Notes: generated by a model from the sequence alone, not told the origin. DNA of 64,000 nucleotides from Aliiglaciecola sp. 3_MG-2023 (GCF_030548205.1 NZ_JAUORV010000004.1:277706-341705), one strand, 5' to 3'. Positions 36,652-46,039 are shown, counted from the first letter of the stretch. A program made the numbers and translations.

Positions 36652-39600
36652 TTAGAATTTGTAGCTAATACCTAAACGCATTTCCCATAAAGAAGCATCA
36701 CCTTGACGACTTTCAGGTGAAGTGTCACCTAAGCGCGCAGTGTTATAGTTAACTTCTTCTAAGATACCCCAATCATCATTTAGCATGTTAGTAAAGTTGT
36801 CGATAGTTAAACTTACTGATGCTGAATGATCTTCAGAGAACGCTGGAATTTCTTGTCTAACGGCAATATCTACCTTAGTCCACCAGCCACTTTCTTCGCT
36901 GTTACGCTCAACACCGATTGGCAACACACTGTCGCTATCTAGGTAAGGAGTATATCCAAATATGCTATTACCATCTGTACGGGCAAAGCTATAAGGACGA
37001 CCAGACTGAGTCAATGCATACATATTGAAGCGAGTATCCAATCCTGGGATTATCTCAACAACATAACTAAAGTCTGCAGTAAGACGGTGTTCAATGTTCC
37101 AATCTGATAACGAAGAAACGTCTTCATTAGGATTAGTGAACGCTCTGTATTGGTAGTTAGAGAATGCAACCGAGCTAGTCATTGGTTGTACATCTTCAGC
37201 ATGGTTATAAGAGTAACCCGCTACCAAACGTATACCGTTGTCCCACGACTTTTGAAGTGTGGTAGTTAATGAGTAAGAGGTTGATACTTCACCAGAGTTA
37301 GTTAGTTCAAGTGAACCATAACCATTGCGGTCGTAATCAATATACCCTTCATCAGTGAAACCAACTTCTTCAATACCTACGTATTTGATCATTGCTTGAT
37401 CTTGGGTAAACGACACTAACAAGTCTGCATTTAAAATGTAATCAGATTCAGTTACGTGAGTCACACCAGCAGATAATTTCCACTCACTAGGCATGTCAAA
37501 ATCAGGGTCTAGGTTGTTAGACTCAAAGTTAGAAGCAACGCCGCTATCCATCAAGGCATCTAGTTCAGACGGAACACCGTAACCAGGACCTACTGGAGCA
37601 CCATCTTCTACATTTGTCCAAACAACATCGTCGTCGAACAAGCTGCGTGAACCATCGTCATAACCGAAGTCACCGCCGTCAACTTCACCACCAGCTACGT
37701 TAGTACCAGAGTAGTTATTTGACATCCATACGTTAGGGTTACCACCAGAGAACAAGCCAATACCACCACGGATTTCAGTGCTGTCATTTAACGTATAGTT
37801 AAGACCGATACGAGGTTGAAGCAAGCTAACACCGTCTAGGTTGGCAGAATTACTGTAACCATTTTGCGCAAGAAAATCTGCATTCTCTTCAGGATAATCA
37901 GATGAAGTGATCCAGTCGTAGCGTAAACCAGCAACGACTTTCAAATCATCAGTTAAATAAAACTCGTCTTGGATATAAGTACTGTGAGCCGTATAACCCC
38001 AGCTAGCAGCGCGGTCGTCTAAGTTACCAGAGAAAGCACCACCATATTCAACATCACTTGCGAAACCGTTTTCGAAGTCTTCGATGCTATCAAATGAAAG
38101 TGACGTTTCAGCATGTTGAATGAAAACGTTAAATACGTCTAGCTTGTCGCTTTCGTAACCGAAGGTTAGTGTATGACCATTATCGAAGTAATAGTTACCG
38201 CGGAACATTAGACTTAATGCATCCCAGTCCAAATCATTGGCTTGGCGACTATCATCTGAACCTAGGTAAACAGTTACGTCATCTAAGTAAAGTTTAACTT
38301 CACCGAAATCGTTTCCATAAAGGGTTCCATCACCGGTAAGTGAATTTTGACGATTGTCTAAATCTGTGTAAGAAACACGTACTTCAGTGGTGAAGTTATC
38401 TGTCCAATCTGAATAAAGCACACCTGAGTAAGATGTCATTTCAGCGCCACGCTCATACAAGTGACTTGAAAGTTCAAATTCATCAGAATCACCATCAGAC
38501 TCAGAGTAGTTGTTACCATCATTGTAATTGTATGTGAATGAAGCACGGTGCTGCTCGTTAATATTCCAGTCTAGTTTAATAAGAATTTTTTCATCTTCAT
38601 TTGCAAGACTTGAAGGAGTAGTACCTGGGTCAAATTGATATAACTCGTTAGAAATACGGATAATTTCATCTAACTGAGTTTGTGTCAGCGCAACTTCGTT
38701 GATAGCGCCTGAATCAATAACACCACGGTCGAATAAGTTAGCGCCTTCTAATTTCTCATAAGCAGCAAAGATAAATAATTTATCTTTGATTAGAGGAGCA
38801 CCGATACTGAAACCGTAACGTTTTTCAGAGTAATCACCGATATTAACGTCTTCACCTTCTAAAGAGTCGCCTCTAAAGTCATCACTTCCGTAGTCGTAGA
38901 AAGCGGTACCGTGAACTTCGTTAGTACCTGTTTTACTTACTGCACTAATGTTACACGCTGAGAAACCACCATAGATTACGTCAAAAGGTGCGATTTCAAC
39001 TGCAACACCTTCAATGGCGTCGTAAGAGAAAGGCATTCTTTCAGTTGGATAACCATTAGAATTAAGACCAAACAAGTCATTCATGCGAACACCATCAACA
39101 GTCAAGCTGTTGAAGCGAGGGCTTTTACCGACACATTGAATTCCACCGCTACCGCCTTCATCTACATATATACGAGGGTCGATACGAACAATGTCAGTAA
39201 TATCACGGTTTATGGCTGGTGCATTTTCTAAAGTAGAAAGGTCAAAGTTAGCGCCTGGGCCAATTTTACCAAAAGATAAACTGCTAACTTGAGAAGCCGT
39301 TACTGCAATACGCTCAACGCTTTCAGTAGAAGCTAACTCACGGTAAATTGATGCTGTTTCACCCAAGTTCAAGTAAACATCATTGATGGTTTGATCAGAG
39401 TATGTATCTGAATCAACTTCAATAGTGTAAGGACCACCAACTCGAAGGCCGTCAAGGTTGAAAGTACCGGCTGCGTTAACAGTTGTTGTTTTCACGGCAC
39501 CTGTAGGTACGTGAGTAACTTTAATGACTGTTCCTTCAGCTGGATTGCCATTTGGCCCGACAATTTGCCCATTCATACCTGAAGAGGTAACTTGAGCCAT

Positions 39601-39672
39601 TGCTGCTGTTGACATGCCAACAGACATAGCCACTGCAATCGCAATACGATTCAGTTTGGTTTTTTTAAACAT
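36652..39672 (-). CDS. Oar-type TonB-dependent receptor with carboxypeptidase-regulatory domain
   Basis: The 1,006-residue outer-membrane protein has a signal peptide (1-26, ending TAAMA), a CarboxypepD_reg-like beta-sandwich (about 30-115, GQIVGPNGNPAEGTVIKV), a plug domain (RDITDIVRIDPRIYVDEGG; MPFSYDAIEGVAVEIAPFDV), a large barrel, and a C-terminal aromatic end (LGISYKF). Members of the Oar group take up oligomeric or peptide substrates, but few are characterised. A perfect RutR operator lies 214 bp upstream of its start, facing the uridine kinase operon. That points to a nucleoside, nucleotide or nucleic-acid fragment as substrate; this is inference. Confidence 0.9.
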   Translation of the reverse strand: MFKKTKLNRIAIAVAMSVGMSTAAMAQVTSSGMNGQIVGPNGNPAEGTVIKVTHVPTGAVKTTTVNAAGTFNLDGLRVGGPYTIEVDSDTYSDQTINDVYLNLGETASIYRELASTESVERIAVTASQVSSLSFGKIGPGANFDLSTLENAPAINRDITDIVRIDPRIYVDEGGSGGIQCVGKSPRFNSLTVDGVRMNDLFGLNSNGYPTERMPFSYDAIEGVAVEIAPFDVIYGGFSACNISAVSKTGTNEVHGTAFYDYGSDDFRGDSLEGEDVNIGDYSEKRYGFSIGAPLIKDKLFIFAAYEKLEGANLFDRGVIDSGAINEVALTQTQLDEIIRISNELYQFDPGTTPSSLANEDEKILIKLDWNINEQHRASFTYNYNDGNNYSESDGDSDEFELSSHLYERGAEMTSYSGVLYSDWTDNFTTEVRVSYTDLDNRQNSLTGDGTLYGNDFGEVKLYLDDVTVYLGSDDSRQANDLDWDALSLMFRGNYYFDNGHTLTFGYESDKLDVFNVFIQHAETSLSFDSIEDFENGFASDVEYGGAFSGNLDDRAASWGYTAHSTYIQDEFYLTDDLKVVAGLRYDWITSSDYPEENADFLAQNGYSNSANLDGVSLLQPRIGLNYTLNDSTEIRGGIGLFSGGNPNVWMSNNYSGTNVAGGEVDGGDFGYDDGSRSLFDDDVVWTNVEDGAPVGPGYGVPSELDALMDSGVASNFESNNLDPDFDMPSEWKLSAGVTHVTESDYILNADLLVSFTQDQAMIKYVGIEEVGFTDEGYIDYDRNGYGSLELTNSGEVSTSYSLTTTLQKSWDNGIRLVAGYSYNHAEDVQPMTSSVAFSNYQYRAFTNPNEDVSSLSDWNIEHRLTADFSYVVEIIPGLDTRFNMYALTQSGRPYSFARTDGNSIFGYTPYLDSDSVLPIGVERNSEESGWWTKVDIAVRQEIPAFSEDHSASVSLTIDNFTNMLNDDWGILEEVNYNTARLGDTSPESRQGDASLWEMRLGISYKF

Positions 39673-39885
39673 TGTGTTTTCCTAAGTAGTGTGTGTTCTT
39701 TTCTGCCTATCCAGTTTTCATTCACAGTCTTGTAGCGCTGCTTCATGAAACTATGATGCTTAATTTCAAATCGGGCGTATTGTATCAGTTCAATTATTAC
39801 ACTTTTATGACTCTGGTGTCAGCAATAAAATATAATTGCAAAATTAACCCCAAAGCCACATGGTTATAACCTTCCATTTACTTTC

Positions 39886-39901
39886 TTGACCAACTGGTCA
39901 A
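39886..39901. promoter_or_regulatory. Perfect RutR operator between the TonB receptor and udk genes
   Basis: TTGACCAACTGGTCAA matches the E. coli RutR consensus TTGACCAnnTGGTCAA at every defined position. It lies in a 412-bp divergent gap, 214 bp from the receptor start and 184 bp from the udk start. The encoded functions (uridine kinase and a nucleoside transporter) agree with control by a uracil-sensing repressor, and rutR itself is in the window. Confidence 0.82.
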
Positions 39902-39929
39902 TCCGATTTAAAGTAAAAAACAATAAAAT

Positions 39930-39971
39930 CTAGACTAAACAGTCACATACAAATCAGACCATTTAGTCTAG
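39930..39971. promoter_or_regulatory. Second inverted repeat in the receptor-udk intergenic region
   Basis: CTAGACTAAA (39930-39939) and TTTAGTCTAG (39962-39971) are perfect inverted copies 22 bp apart. The right arm lies inside a RutR-like half-match (GACCATTTAGTC). It may be an auxiliary operator or the site of another regulator; the same AGTCTA arms recur at 14513-14537. Confidence 0.5.
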
Positions 39972-40084
39972 GGTTAATTTATACTTAATTTTTGAACAAA
40001 TTAGTATAATTTTTTTTGATTCAGACTGACTTTTTTTGCGATGACTGGTATCTTTTGCCAAGTTTTTATTGATTCAGGGTCGAA

Positions 40085-40714
40085 ATGGCTTCTCCACTTA
40101 TTATCGCAATTGCTGGTGCTTCTGGTTCTGGTAAATCTTTGTTTACAGAAAATCTTCTCAATGAGTTTGCCCAACAAGGTCGACCTGTTCAAATTTTGCG
40201 CGAAGATCATTATTATCGCGCGCAAGATCATTTGCCTATGCATGAACGTGAGAAAAACAACTACGATCATCCCAAAGCATTTGAGCATGAATTGTTGGTT
40301 AAGCACTTGATGGACTTGAAAGAAGGTAAATCCATCGAGTACCCGACTTACTGTTACAAAACCCACACTCGACTGCAACAGAGAGAGGTTTTGGATTCTG
40401 CACCCGTAATCATTGTTGAAGGTATAATGTTGCTGGCAAGTCCTGCATTGGAACCGCTATATGATGTCAAAATCTTTGTAGATACGCCGTTGGACATCTG
40501 CCTTTTACGAAGAATAAAACGAGACATTGCAGAACGGGGAAGGACCTTAGAGTCGGTAGCTCACCAATACGAAAGTACTGTGAAACCTATGTATCATCAG
40601 TTTATTGCGCCAAGTAGATTTACCGCAGATGTGATTGTCACCCAAGGTGGTGAAAACTATATCGCTCTGGATGTTATTAAATCGCACATCCAGCAAGCAT
40701 TACTTAATGAATAA
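40085..40714 (+). CDS. udk: Uridine kinase
   Basis: The 209-residue kinase phosphorylates uridine and cytidine to UMP and CMP. It has the P-loop GASGSGKS (near 10-17), substrate loop EDHYYRAQDHLPMHER, YDHPKAFEHELL and the lid RIKRDIAERGRT. Length and motifs fit Udk (E. coli 213). It is the first gene of a probable operon with the transporter 37 bp downstream. The ATG at 40085 follows AGGG; the overlapping frame on the plus strand is not coding. Confidence 0.94.
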   Translation: MASPLIIAIAGASGSGKSLFTENLLNEFAQQGRPVQILREDHYYRAQDHLPMHEREKNNYDHPKAFEHELLVKHLMDLKEGKSIEYPTYCYKTHTRLQQREVLDSAPVIIVEGIMLLASPALEPLYDVKIFVDTPLDICLLRRIKRDIAERGRTLESVAHQYESTVKPMYHQFIAPSRFTADVIVTQGGENYIALDVIKSHIQQALLNE

Positions 40715-40751
40715 AAATCAACTAAAAAAATAATAATAAAAAGGAAATACC

Positions 40752-41960
40752 ATGATCGGTTTACTTGGAATTGTGGTGTTGATAGCCATAGCATATGGCT
40801 TATCGGCCCACCGCAAAAGCATTAACTGGCGAACAGTTGGCGGTGCTTTTTTTATACAAGCAATTGTAGGAGCTTTGATTCTTTATGTTCCTGCAGGCAA
40901 AGATGCACTGCTTAAAATGTCTGCCGGGGTGCAGTGGATTTTGGATATGGGTCAAGCAGGTATTGATTTTATATTTGGTCCTCTTGGTAATAAATCAATG
41001 GGATTTATTTTTGCTTTCAATGTATTGCCGGCAATTGTATTTTTCTCATCTTTGATAGCTGTTTTGTACTACATCGGTGTAATGCAGTGGGTAATTCGCC
41101 TAATTGGTGGCTTCTTACAGTTTTTCCTAAAAACTAGTCGGCCAGAGTCCATGTCTGCAGCGGCCAATATTTTTGTTGGTCAGACAGAAGCGCCCCTTGT
41201 TGTGAAACCATTTATCCCACAAATGACCCGTTCAGAACTATTTGCAATTATGGTTGGCGGTTTGGCGTCGATTGCAGGTGCAGTGATGGTAGGTTACGCC
41301 CAATTGGGTGTGGATATTAAGTTTTTGTTAGCAGCCAGTTTTATGGCCGCACCAGGCGGTTTGCTTATGGCTAAAATTATCATGCCTGAGACAGAAACCT
41401 ATAAGAACGAATTAGACGAATTGCAAAAAGAAGATGACGGTTATGCAAATGTTTTTGATGCCGCTGCAACGGGTGCCGCATCAGGTTTACATTTAGCTTT
41501 AAACGTTGGGGCAATGCTGTTGGCATTCATCGCCTTAATTGCAATTTTAAACGGCTTAATTGGTGGTATAGGCGGCTGGTTCGGGCAAGGTGAGCTAAGT
41601 TTACAAATGATTTTAGGATATCTATTCCAACCCTTAGCATGGGTATTAGGTGTGCCATGGGACGAAGCCAATTTGGCAGGCAGTTTTATTGGCCAAAAAA
41701 TGGTCGTAAATGAATTTATTGCTTATTTAGACTTCATTAAATATCAAGAAGAATTATCCCTTAAATCTCAAGCTATTATCACCTTTGCATTATGTGGATT
41801 CGCCAATTTTTCTTCCATTGCTATATTAATGGGTGGAATAGGCGCTCTTGCTCCTACACGACGTAAAGAAATCGCTCGTTTAGGTTTAAAAGCAGTCATT
41901 GCAGCAACCTTATCTAACCTGATGAGTGCCACGCTAGCAGGTCTTTTTGTCACCTTATAG
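40752..41960 (+). CDS. NupC-type concentrative nucleoside transporter
   Basis: The 402-residue inner-membrane protein of the CNT family takes up nucleosides with protons or sodium. Visible family blocks are [46 protein letters not shown] and the C-terminal [29 protein letters not shown] precedes the ATG. Together with udk it forms an uptake-and-trap pair for uridine or cytidine. The perfect RutR box lies upstream of the operon. Confidence 0.93.
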   Translation: MIGLLGIVVLIAIAYGLSAHRKSINWRTVGGAFFIQAIVGALILYVPAGKDALLKMSAGVQWILDMGQAGIDFIFGPLGNKSMGFIFAFNVLPAIVFFSSLIAVLYYIGVMQWVIRLIGGFLQFFLKTSRPESMSAAANIFVGQTEAPLVVKPFIPQMTRSELFAIMVGGLASIAGAVMVGYAQLGVDIKFLLAASFMAAPGGLLMAKIIMPETETYKNELDELQKEDDGYANVFDAAATGAASGLHLALNVGAMLLAFIALIAILNGLIGGIGGWFGQGELSLQMILGYLFQPLAWVLGVPWDEANLAGSFIGQKMVVNEFIAYLDFIKYQEELSLKSQAIITFALCGFANFSSIAILMGGIGALAPTRRKEIARLGLKAVIAATLSNLMSATLAGLFVTL

Positions 41961-42034
41961 GTAAGTTTTTTACCGGTGTCATTTACAAAATTTGCAGCAA
42001 TTTATGGGTATTGCTGCAATTGACAGGAAATATT

Positions 42035-42874
42035 ATGAAATTAGAAGCAGTAGATTATACAAAGCCAGGGGCTGACAAGTTATTTGTTGAGTCCTTGCAC
42101 AAAACAGGGTTTGGCGTATTAAAGAACCATCCCATATCGCAATCATCCGTAAGCTCCATTTACCAAAACTGGCAGGCTTGGTTTGATTCCGAAGATAAAC
42201 AAAACTTTTTGTTTGATAAAGAAACCCAAGATGGCTTTTTCCCTATCAGTGTTTCTGAAACAGCTAAAGGTTTTAAGAAAAAAGATATTAAAGAGTATTT
42301 TCATTATTACCCTTGGGGTAAATGCCCTGCTCACCTGAAACAAGAAGCTGCAGCATACTATCAAGGGGCTATGGATTTAGCTGCCGAGCTGCTTACATGG
42401 GTTGAAAAATACTCTCCTGCTGATGTCGCTGAACGATACAGCCAGCCACTTAGCAACATGATAAAAGACAGTGAGCAAACTTTACTTAGGATTTTACATT
42501 ACCCACCACTTACCGGTAATGAAGAAGCCGATGCTATCCGTGCCGCTGCACATGAAGACATTAACCTGTTAACGATTTTGCCAGCCGCGAATGAGCCAGG
42601 TCTGCAAGTAAAAGGCACGGGCGATGAATGGATTGACGTACCAAGTAATTTTGGCAACCTAATCATTAATATTGGCGACATGTTGCAAGAAGCCTCTGGT
42701 GGTTATTTTCCTTCTACTACCCACAGAGTAGTTAACCCTGCGGGCGCAGATATGACTAAATCTCGTATCTCTTTGCCACTATTTTTACACCCTCGTCCCG
42801 ATGTGGTTTTATCAGAACGTCACACCGCGGATAGCTATTTGAAAGAACGTTTGCGAGAGCTCGGAGTCGCTTAA
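42035..42874 (+). CDS. Fe(II)/2-oxoglutarate-dependent oxygenase (isopenicillin N synthase-like family)
   Basis: ATG 42035 follows AGGAA; a start at 42011 would overlap that site. The 279-residue product has the iron ligands His173, Asp175 (AAHEDINLLTIL) and His230 (STTHRVVNP), and the 2-oxoglutarate clamp Arg244-x-Ser246 (KSRISLPLF). The N-terminal DIOX_N region is shortened but present. The exact reaction is unknown. In this family, fungal thymine-7-hydroxylase and pyrimidine nucleoside dioxygenases act on pyrimidines, and the gene follows udk and a nucleoside transporter by 74 bp, so a pyrimidine or nucleoside substrate is a reasonable hypothesis. Confidence 0.88.
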   Translation: MKLEAVDYTKPGADKLFVESLHKTGFGVLKNHPISQSSVSSIYQNWQAWFDSEDKQNFLFDKETQDGFFPISVSETAKGFKKKDIKEYFHYYPWGKCPAHLKQEAAAYYQGAMDLAAELLTWVEKYSPADVAERYSQPLSNMIKDSEQTLLRILHYPPLTGNEEADAIRAAAHEDINLLTILPAANEPGLQVKGTGDEWIDVPSNFGNLIINIGDMLQEASGGYFPSTTHRVVNPAGADMTKSRISLPLFLHPRPDVVLSERHTADSYLKERLRELGVA

Positions 42875-42911
42875 TAGATAAACGGATACATAGCATCACT
42901 CACAAGAATTG

Positions 42912-42946
42912 AAGCACTTACTCTGTTTAGACTAAGTGCTTTTTTA
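42912..42946 (+). terminator. Terminator of the udk-transporter-oxygenase operon
   Basis: The stem AAGCACTTA / TAAGTGCTT is followed by T residues, 38 bp after the oxygenase stop, supporting a three-gene transcript. Confidence 0.82.
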
Positions 42947-42956
42947 GCGTGGTATG

Positions 42957-43907
42957 TTAGTCCGTTAATTGGTCCATCAATTTTAAGATGTTAAAACTGG
43001 TCTCTACTGCAGCTTGAAAGAAGTTCTGATCAACGGTTTCTACGATATCCTTTTCCGTGTGATAGTACTTGTGTTCTCCCACCCCAACAAATAAATAGGG
43101 AATATCCACTTTGCCAAACGATGCGTGATCACTGGCTTTACGCCAATCCGGCCCCATAGCCATTGCATAACCCCGTCGATTTCTTCTATGTTGATTCACC
43201 AAGCACAAGCCGGCCTCTTCAATAGCTTTAGCAACAACCCCTTTGAAAGGAGAATAATATCGTGCGCCAGAAACATATAATCGGCTTTTTTCTTGGTTCT
43301 GAGAGATCATATCTAAATTCAGATTATATTTAATTTGTTCTAAGGGAACCGGTGGGTTTTGTACAAAGGCTTTAGAGCCATACAATCCTTTTTCTTCGGC
43401 GTCTGTGGCAAGAAAAATAATAGAGTGTTGTGAACCCTGCTGGGCAATTTCATCTGCTATGGCCAACATAGCTGAAACGCCAGATGCATTGTCATCGGCA
43501 CCATTGAAAATTTTGTTGCCGCGCATTCCTAGATGATCATAATGTGCCGTTATTACAATATATTGCTGTGGGTAGGTTGTGCCAATAAGATAGCCGCCAA
43601 TATTGACACCATCAATATGTGAAAAAGTGGTTTCGTAGCGAAACGGCATGCGAAATGTCTGATTTTGGGAAAGTGTTTTTAAGCCTATTTCTGTAAAACG
43701 AGAAATTAAGAATTCCTGAGCCAACAATGAACCAGACGAACTGTTTTTACGCCCTTGCATGTCATCGGATGCTAAATAACTAAAGTCTTCCCATAAACGC
43801 TCACTATCAATAGTGTTATAAAGTTCAAATTTGTTGCAATCTGCGTAACCAATTACTGGCAATAGCAAGCACAAGCTTGCAATTAATCTAATGTTTTTTA
43901 CTATCAT
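42957..43907 (-). CDS. M28 family metallopeptidase
   Basis: ATG 43907 opens a signal peptide (MIVKNIRLIASLCLLLPVIGYA); it overlaps the end of the upstream gene by 20 bp, and an ORF start at 44009 is inside that gene. The 316-residue product shows the two-zinc M28 set: TAHYDHLG (His, Asp), GADDNASGVSAML (bridging Asp), TDAEEKGLYGS (catalytic Glu pair), and ASDHASF (late His). It is an exported aminopeptidase or glutaminyl-cyclase-like enzyme; the catalytic Glu pair favours aminopeptidase. It is coupled to the TPR lipoprotein. Confidence 0.88.
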   Translation of the reverse strand: MIVKNIRLIASLCLLLPVIGYADCNKFELYNTIDSERLWEDFSYLASDDMQGRKNSSSGSLLAQEFLISRFTEIGLKTLSQNQTFRMPFRYETTFSHIDGVNIGGYLIGTTYPQQYIVITAHYDHLGMRGNKIFNGADDNASGVSAMLAIADEIAQQGSQHSIIFLATDAEEKGLYGSKAFVQNPPVPLEQIKYNLNLDMISQNQEKSRLYVSGARYYSPFKGVVAKAIEEAGLCLVNQHRRNRRGYAMAMGPDWRKASDHASFGKVDIPYLFVGVGEHKYYHTEKDIVETVDQNFFQAAVETSFNILKLMDQLTD

Positions 43908-45054
43908 CTCGGCTAAGTAAATCCAACTTTCCTTGGTATCTGTCTTGATCTTGATAACTACGCGCACGATTCTTGGCTTTCTTAAGATATAACTGACTGC
44001 GACGCACATCCCCTAATTCATAATAAACTTTTGCCAATCCAAAATAAATTTCGTGTTTGCTTCTATCTAACTTCAACGCATTTCGATAATGTTGCAGCGC
44101 CAATTCAAATTCTTTATTTTCAAAAGATTGCTCGCCTTGAATAAAGTGATGGAAGGGGTTGTCACTTCTCACTCTTTCGATCCTGCTGGTAATCGCTTCG
44201 GCCTCATCTCTTCGCCCAACCGTTTCGTATAAAAACGCCAGATTTTCCCAACCTGTTAGATTATCTTCATCTAACTGAAGTGCATGCTTGTATGTGTTCT
44301 CCGCCGATTCATAGTCGCCAACTAAGCGATAAAGAATGCCCAGATTAATCCAGGTAGAAACAAAGTCAGGCGACAGTAGCGCCGCTTTTTTAAAGTATGC
44401 GTAAGCTTCAGAATAAGACTCAGAAAGTAGTGCATCAGCCCCTTTATTGTTGTAGAACATAGAGGTAACAGAGCGTTTAGTGACTATCCGCTTAGGAAAA
44501 CTTTTCTGCGGGTTTTGCGGATCAAAATCAACTTGCATACCGGTGTTGATTAAGTGAATGACTCCTGGCTCACGGGGCATAATCATGAGGTTAATGTGGC
44601 CATTGAGCAAACTATATCCCGCCCGGCGCGTCCAGTATTCAGGAATTTGAACATCTTGGAAACGTACCGAAAATCCAGCCTCTTTGGCCAACGCATAAGT
44701 CATAATAGACATAGATAAACAATTTGCTGCGCGACGTTGAAAGGTTTCACTTGCTACTGTGTTGGCGCTGCCCATATACAGTAGATTAAACTCTGAACGG
44801 TCAAATATAAGCCTTACCAAGGTCTCCATTCTATCAACTGGATCTTTGACAACAGCAACCTGCTCACTGATAAACTCTTCAGCTTCTTGGTTTAAAGCAA
44901 AAATATCTTCTTCACTTTCGATTTCGATGGTTTGATACTCAGGAAAAGTGTCGTCGTTGAGTAAATGACGAGACTCAATAGCGATGTGGTTGGTGGTGCT
45001 TTGGCATCCAACTAAACAAAGTAAAGTGCTACATAAGATTAAAAACAGTTTCAT
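43888..45054 (-). CDS. TPR-repeat lipoprotein with transglutaminase-like N-terminal region
   Basis: ATG 45054 follows AGGAG by 7 nt and opens a lipoprotein signal (lipobox LVGC, Cys17). Residues of about 60-175 contain AANCLSMSIMTYALAKEAG and GYSLLNGHINLMI, resembling the Cys-His layout of the transglutaminase-like superfamily. The C-terminal half has at least four TPR units (for example FVSTWINLGILYRLVGDYESA). It is probably a periplasmic scaffold or protease-like protein. Its stop overlaps the peptidase start by 20 bp, so the two are likely expressed together. Confidence 0.82.
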   Translation of the reverse strand: MKLFLILCSTLLCLVGCQSTTNHIAIESRHLLNDDTFPEYQTIEIESEEDIFALNQEAEEFISEQVAVVKDPVDRMETLVRLIFDRSEFNLLYMGSANTVASETFQRRAANCLSMSIMTYALAKEAGFSVRFQDVQIPEYWTRRAGYSLLNGHINLMIMPREPGVIHLINTGMQVDFDPQNPQKSFPKRIVTKRSVTSMFYNNKGADALLSESYSEAYAYFKKAALLSPDFVSTWINLGILYRLVGDYESAENTYKHALQLDEDNLTGWENLAFLYETVGRRDEAEAITSRIERVRSDNPFHHFIQGEQSFENKEFELALQHYRNALKLDRSKHEIYFGLAKVYYELGDVRRSQLYLKKAKNRARSYQDQDRYQGKLDLLSRDDSKKH

Positions 45055-45289
45055 ACACAACTCCTAAAACTTACTATAACCATAGTACATTACCCGACAT
45101 TAGCCATATTTTTCGTCGTCTTTAAGCCGCTACTCGTCTGGATAACAATAATCTTCGGTGAGCAAGAGTTACCTGTAGGAGTTATCAGATTCATACGCTC
45201 TCCAAGAATTGAAACAGAATTTGATGAGCACTAAGTGCTAGTCCAATTAACATGTTATGATTCAATTTGTTAGCTTAGATAGTATGTAA

Positions 45290-45850
45290 CTTAACGCTGA
45301 TAAAGATCGCGTTACCTTATTGACCATAATAGGGGTCACTGCCCTATCCACTTTGTCTATGATCCTCTACCCAATCTTTGCGTCTCAACTGAATCTAGAT
45401 CAGACGCAAACGGGAATTTTTCTAGGTGCCACAATTCATTATGTCGCGCAAGTAGTAGGGGCGGGTTATTCAGTGTCAGATCATAGTGGTGACTTAGCCA
45501 CATTGACAAAATTAGTTCGCGTCGCCTTCTTAATGCCTGTGGTGATTTCAGTTTTACTGGTTTTAAAATTAAAGTTTAAACACGTTGGGCAAATAAAGCC
45601 CCTGGCATCCCTGGGTTTCTGATTATTTTTGTTGTTCTGATGATTATTAACAGCGTATTTTCTGTTCCCACTGACATCACCGATACTACTTCTCATATTT
45701 CGCGCTTTGCTTTGGTTGTTTCAATTGCTGCAATCGGTATGAAATCTAATTTAAAACAACTGGTTGAAGTTAGCACTAAACCAATATTACTACTCGTAAT
45801 TGAAACCGTTTGAATTGCTTTACTGATTTTACTGAGCATCCCAATTTGAT
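45290..45850 (+). pseudogene. Decayed YeiH-family (putative sulfate exporter, UPF0324) gene
   Basis: Two frames together spell the C-terminal half of a YeiH-type membrane protein: first TGIFLGATIHYVAQVVGAGY in one frame to 45622, then, after a shift near 45605-45615, FLIIFVVLMIINSVFSVP and AAIGMKSNLKQLVEVSTKP. An in-frame TGA near 45812 stands where the family usually has Trp. The N-terminal half is missing, with a stop codon at 45287. Truncation, frameshift and nonsense codon together make a pseudogene. Confidence 0.82.
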
Positions 45851-45851
45851 A

Positions 45852-46039
45852 AATTCACCACGCCCCAGTCCATTAGTTTTTCTAATACTAAGAGTGCAAA
45901 AAATGTTCATTGCGCTGACACTTTGAAGGTTCTACAATCCGCCAATCAAATAGCAGTTATCTAGCAAGGGTTAGATAAATTATTGTGTTAACTAAGTCTT
46001 CATAGAATTCTTAAAATCTAAACAGTAAGTGGCGAAGCA
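45852..46039. other. Intergenic region before the ThrE-type gene
   Basis: The stretch contains no ORF with a ribosome site and no clear hairpin. It should carry the promoter of the exporter gene, but I see no strong boxes. Confidence 0.4.

Noticed and set aside
40041..40310. Plus-strand 89-codon frame overlapping udk in another frame, and the minus-strand 125-codon frame opposite
   Set aside because: udk is a clear full-length enzyme here, and neither frame resembles a known protein.
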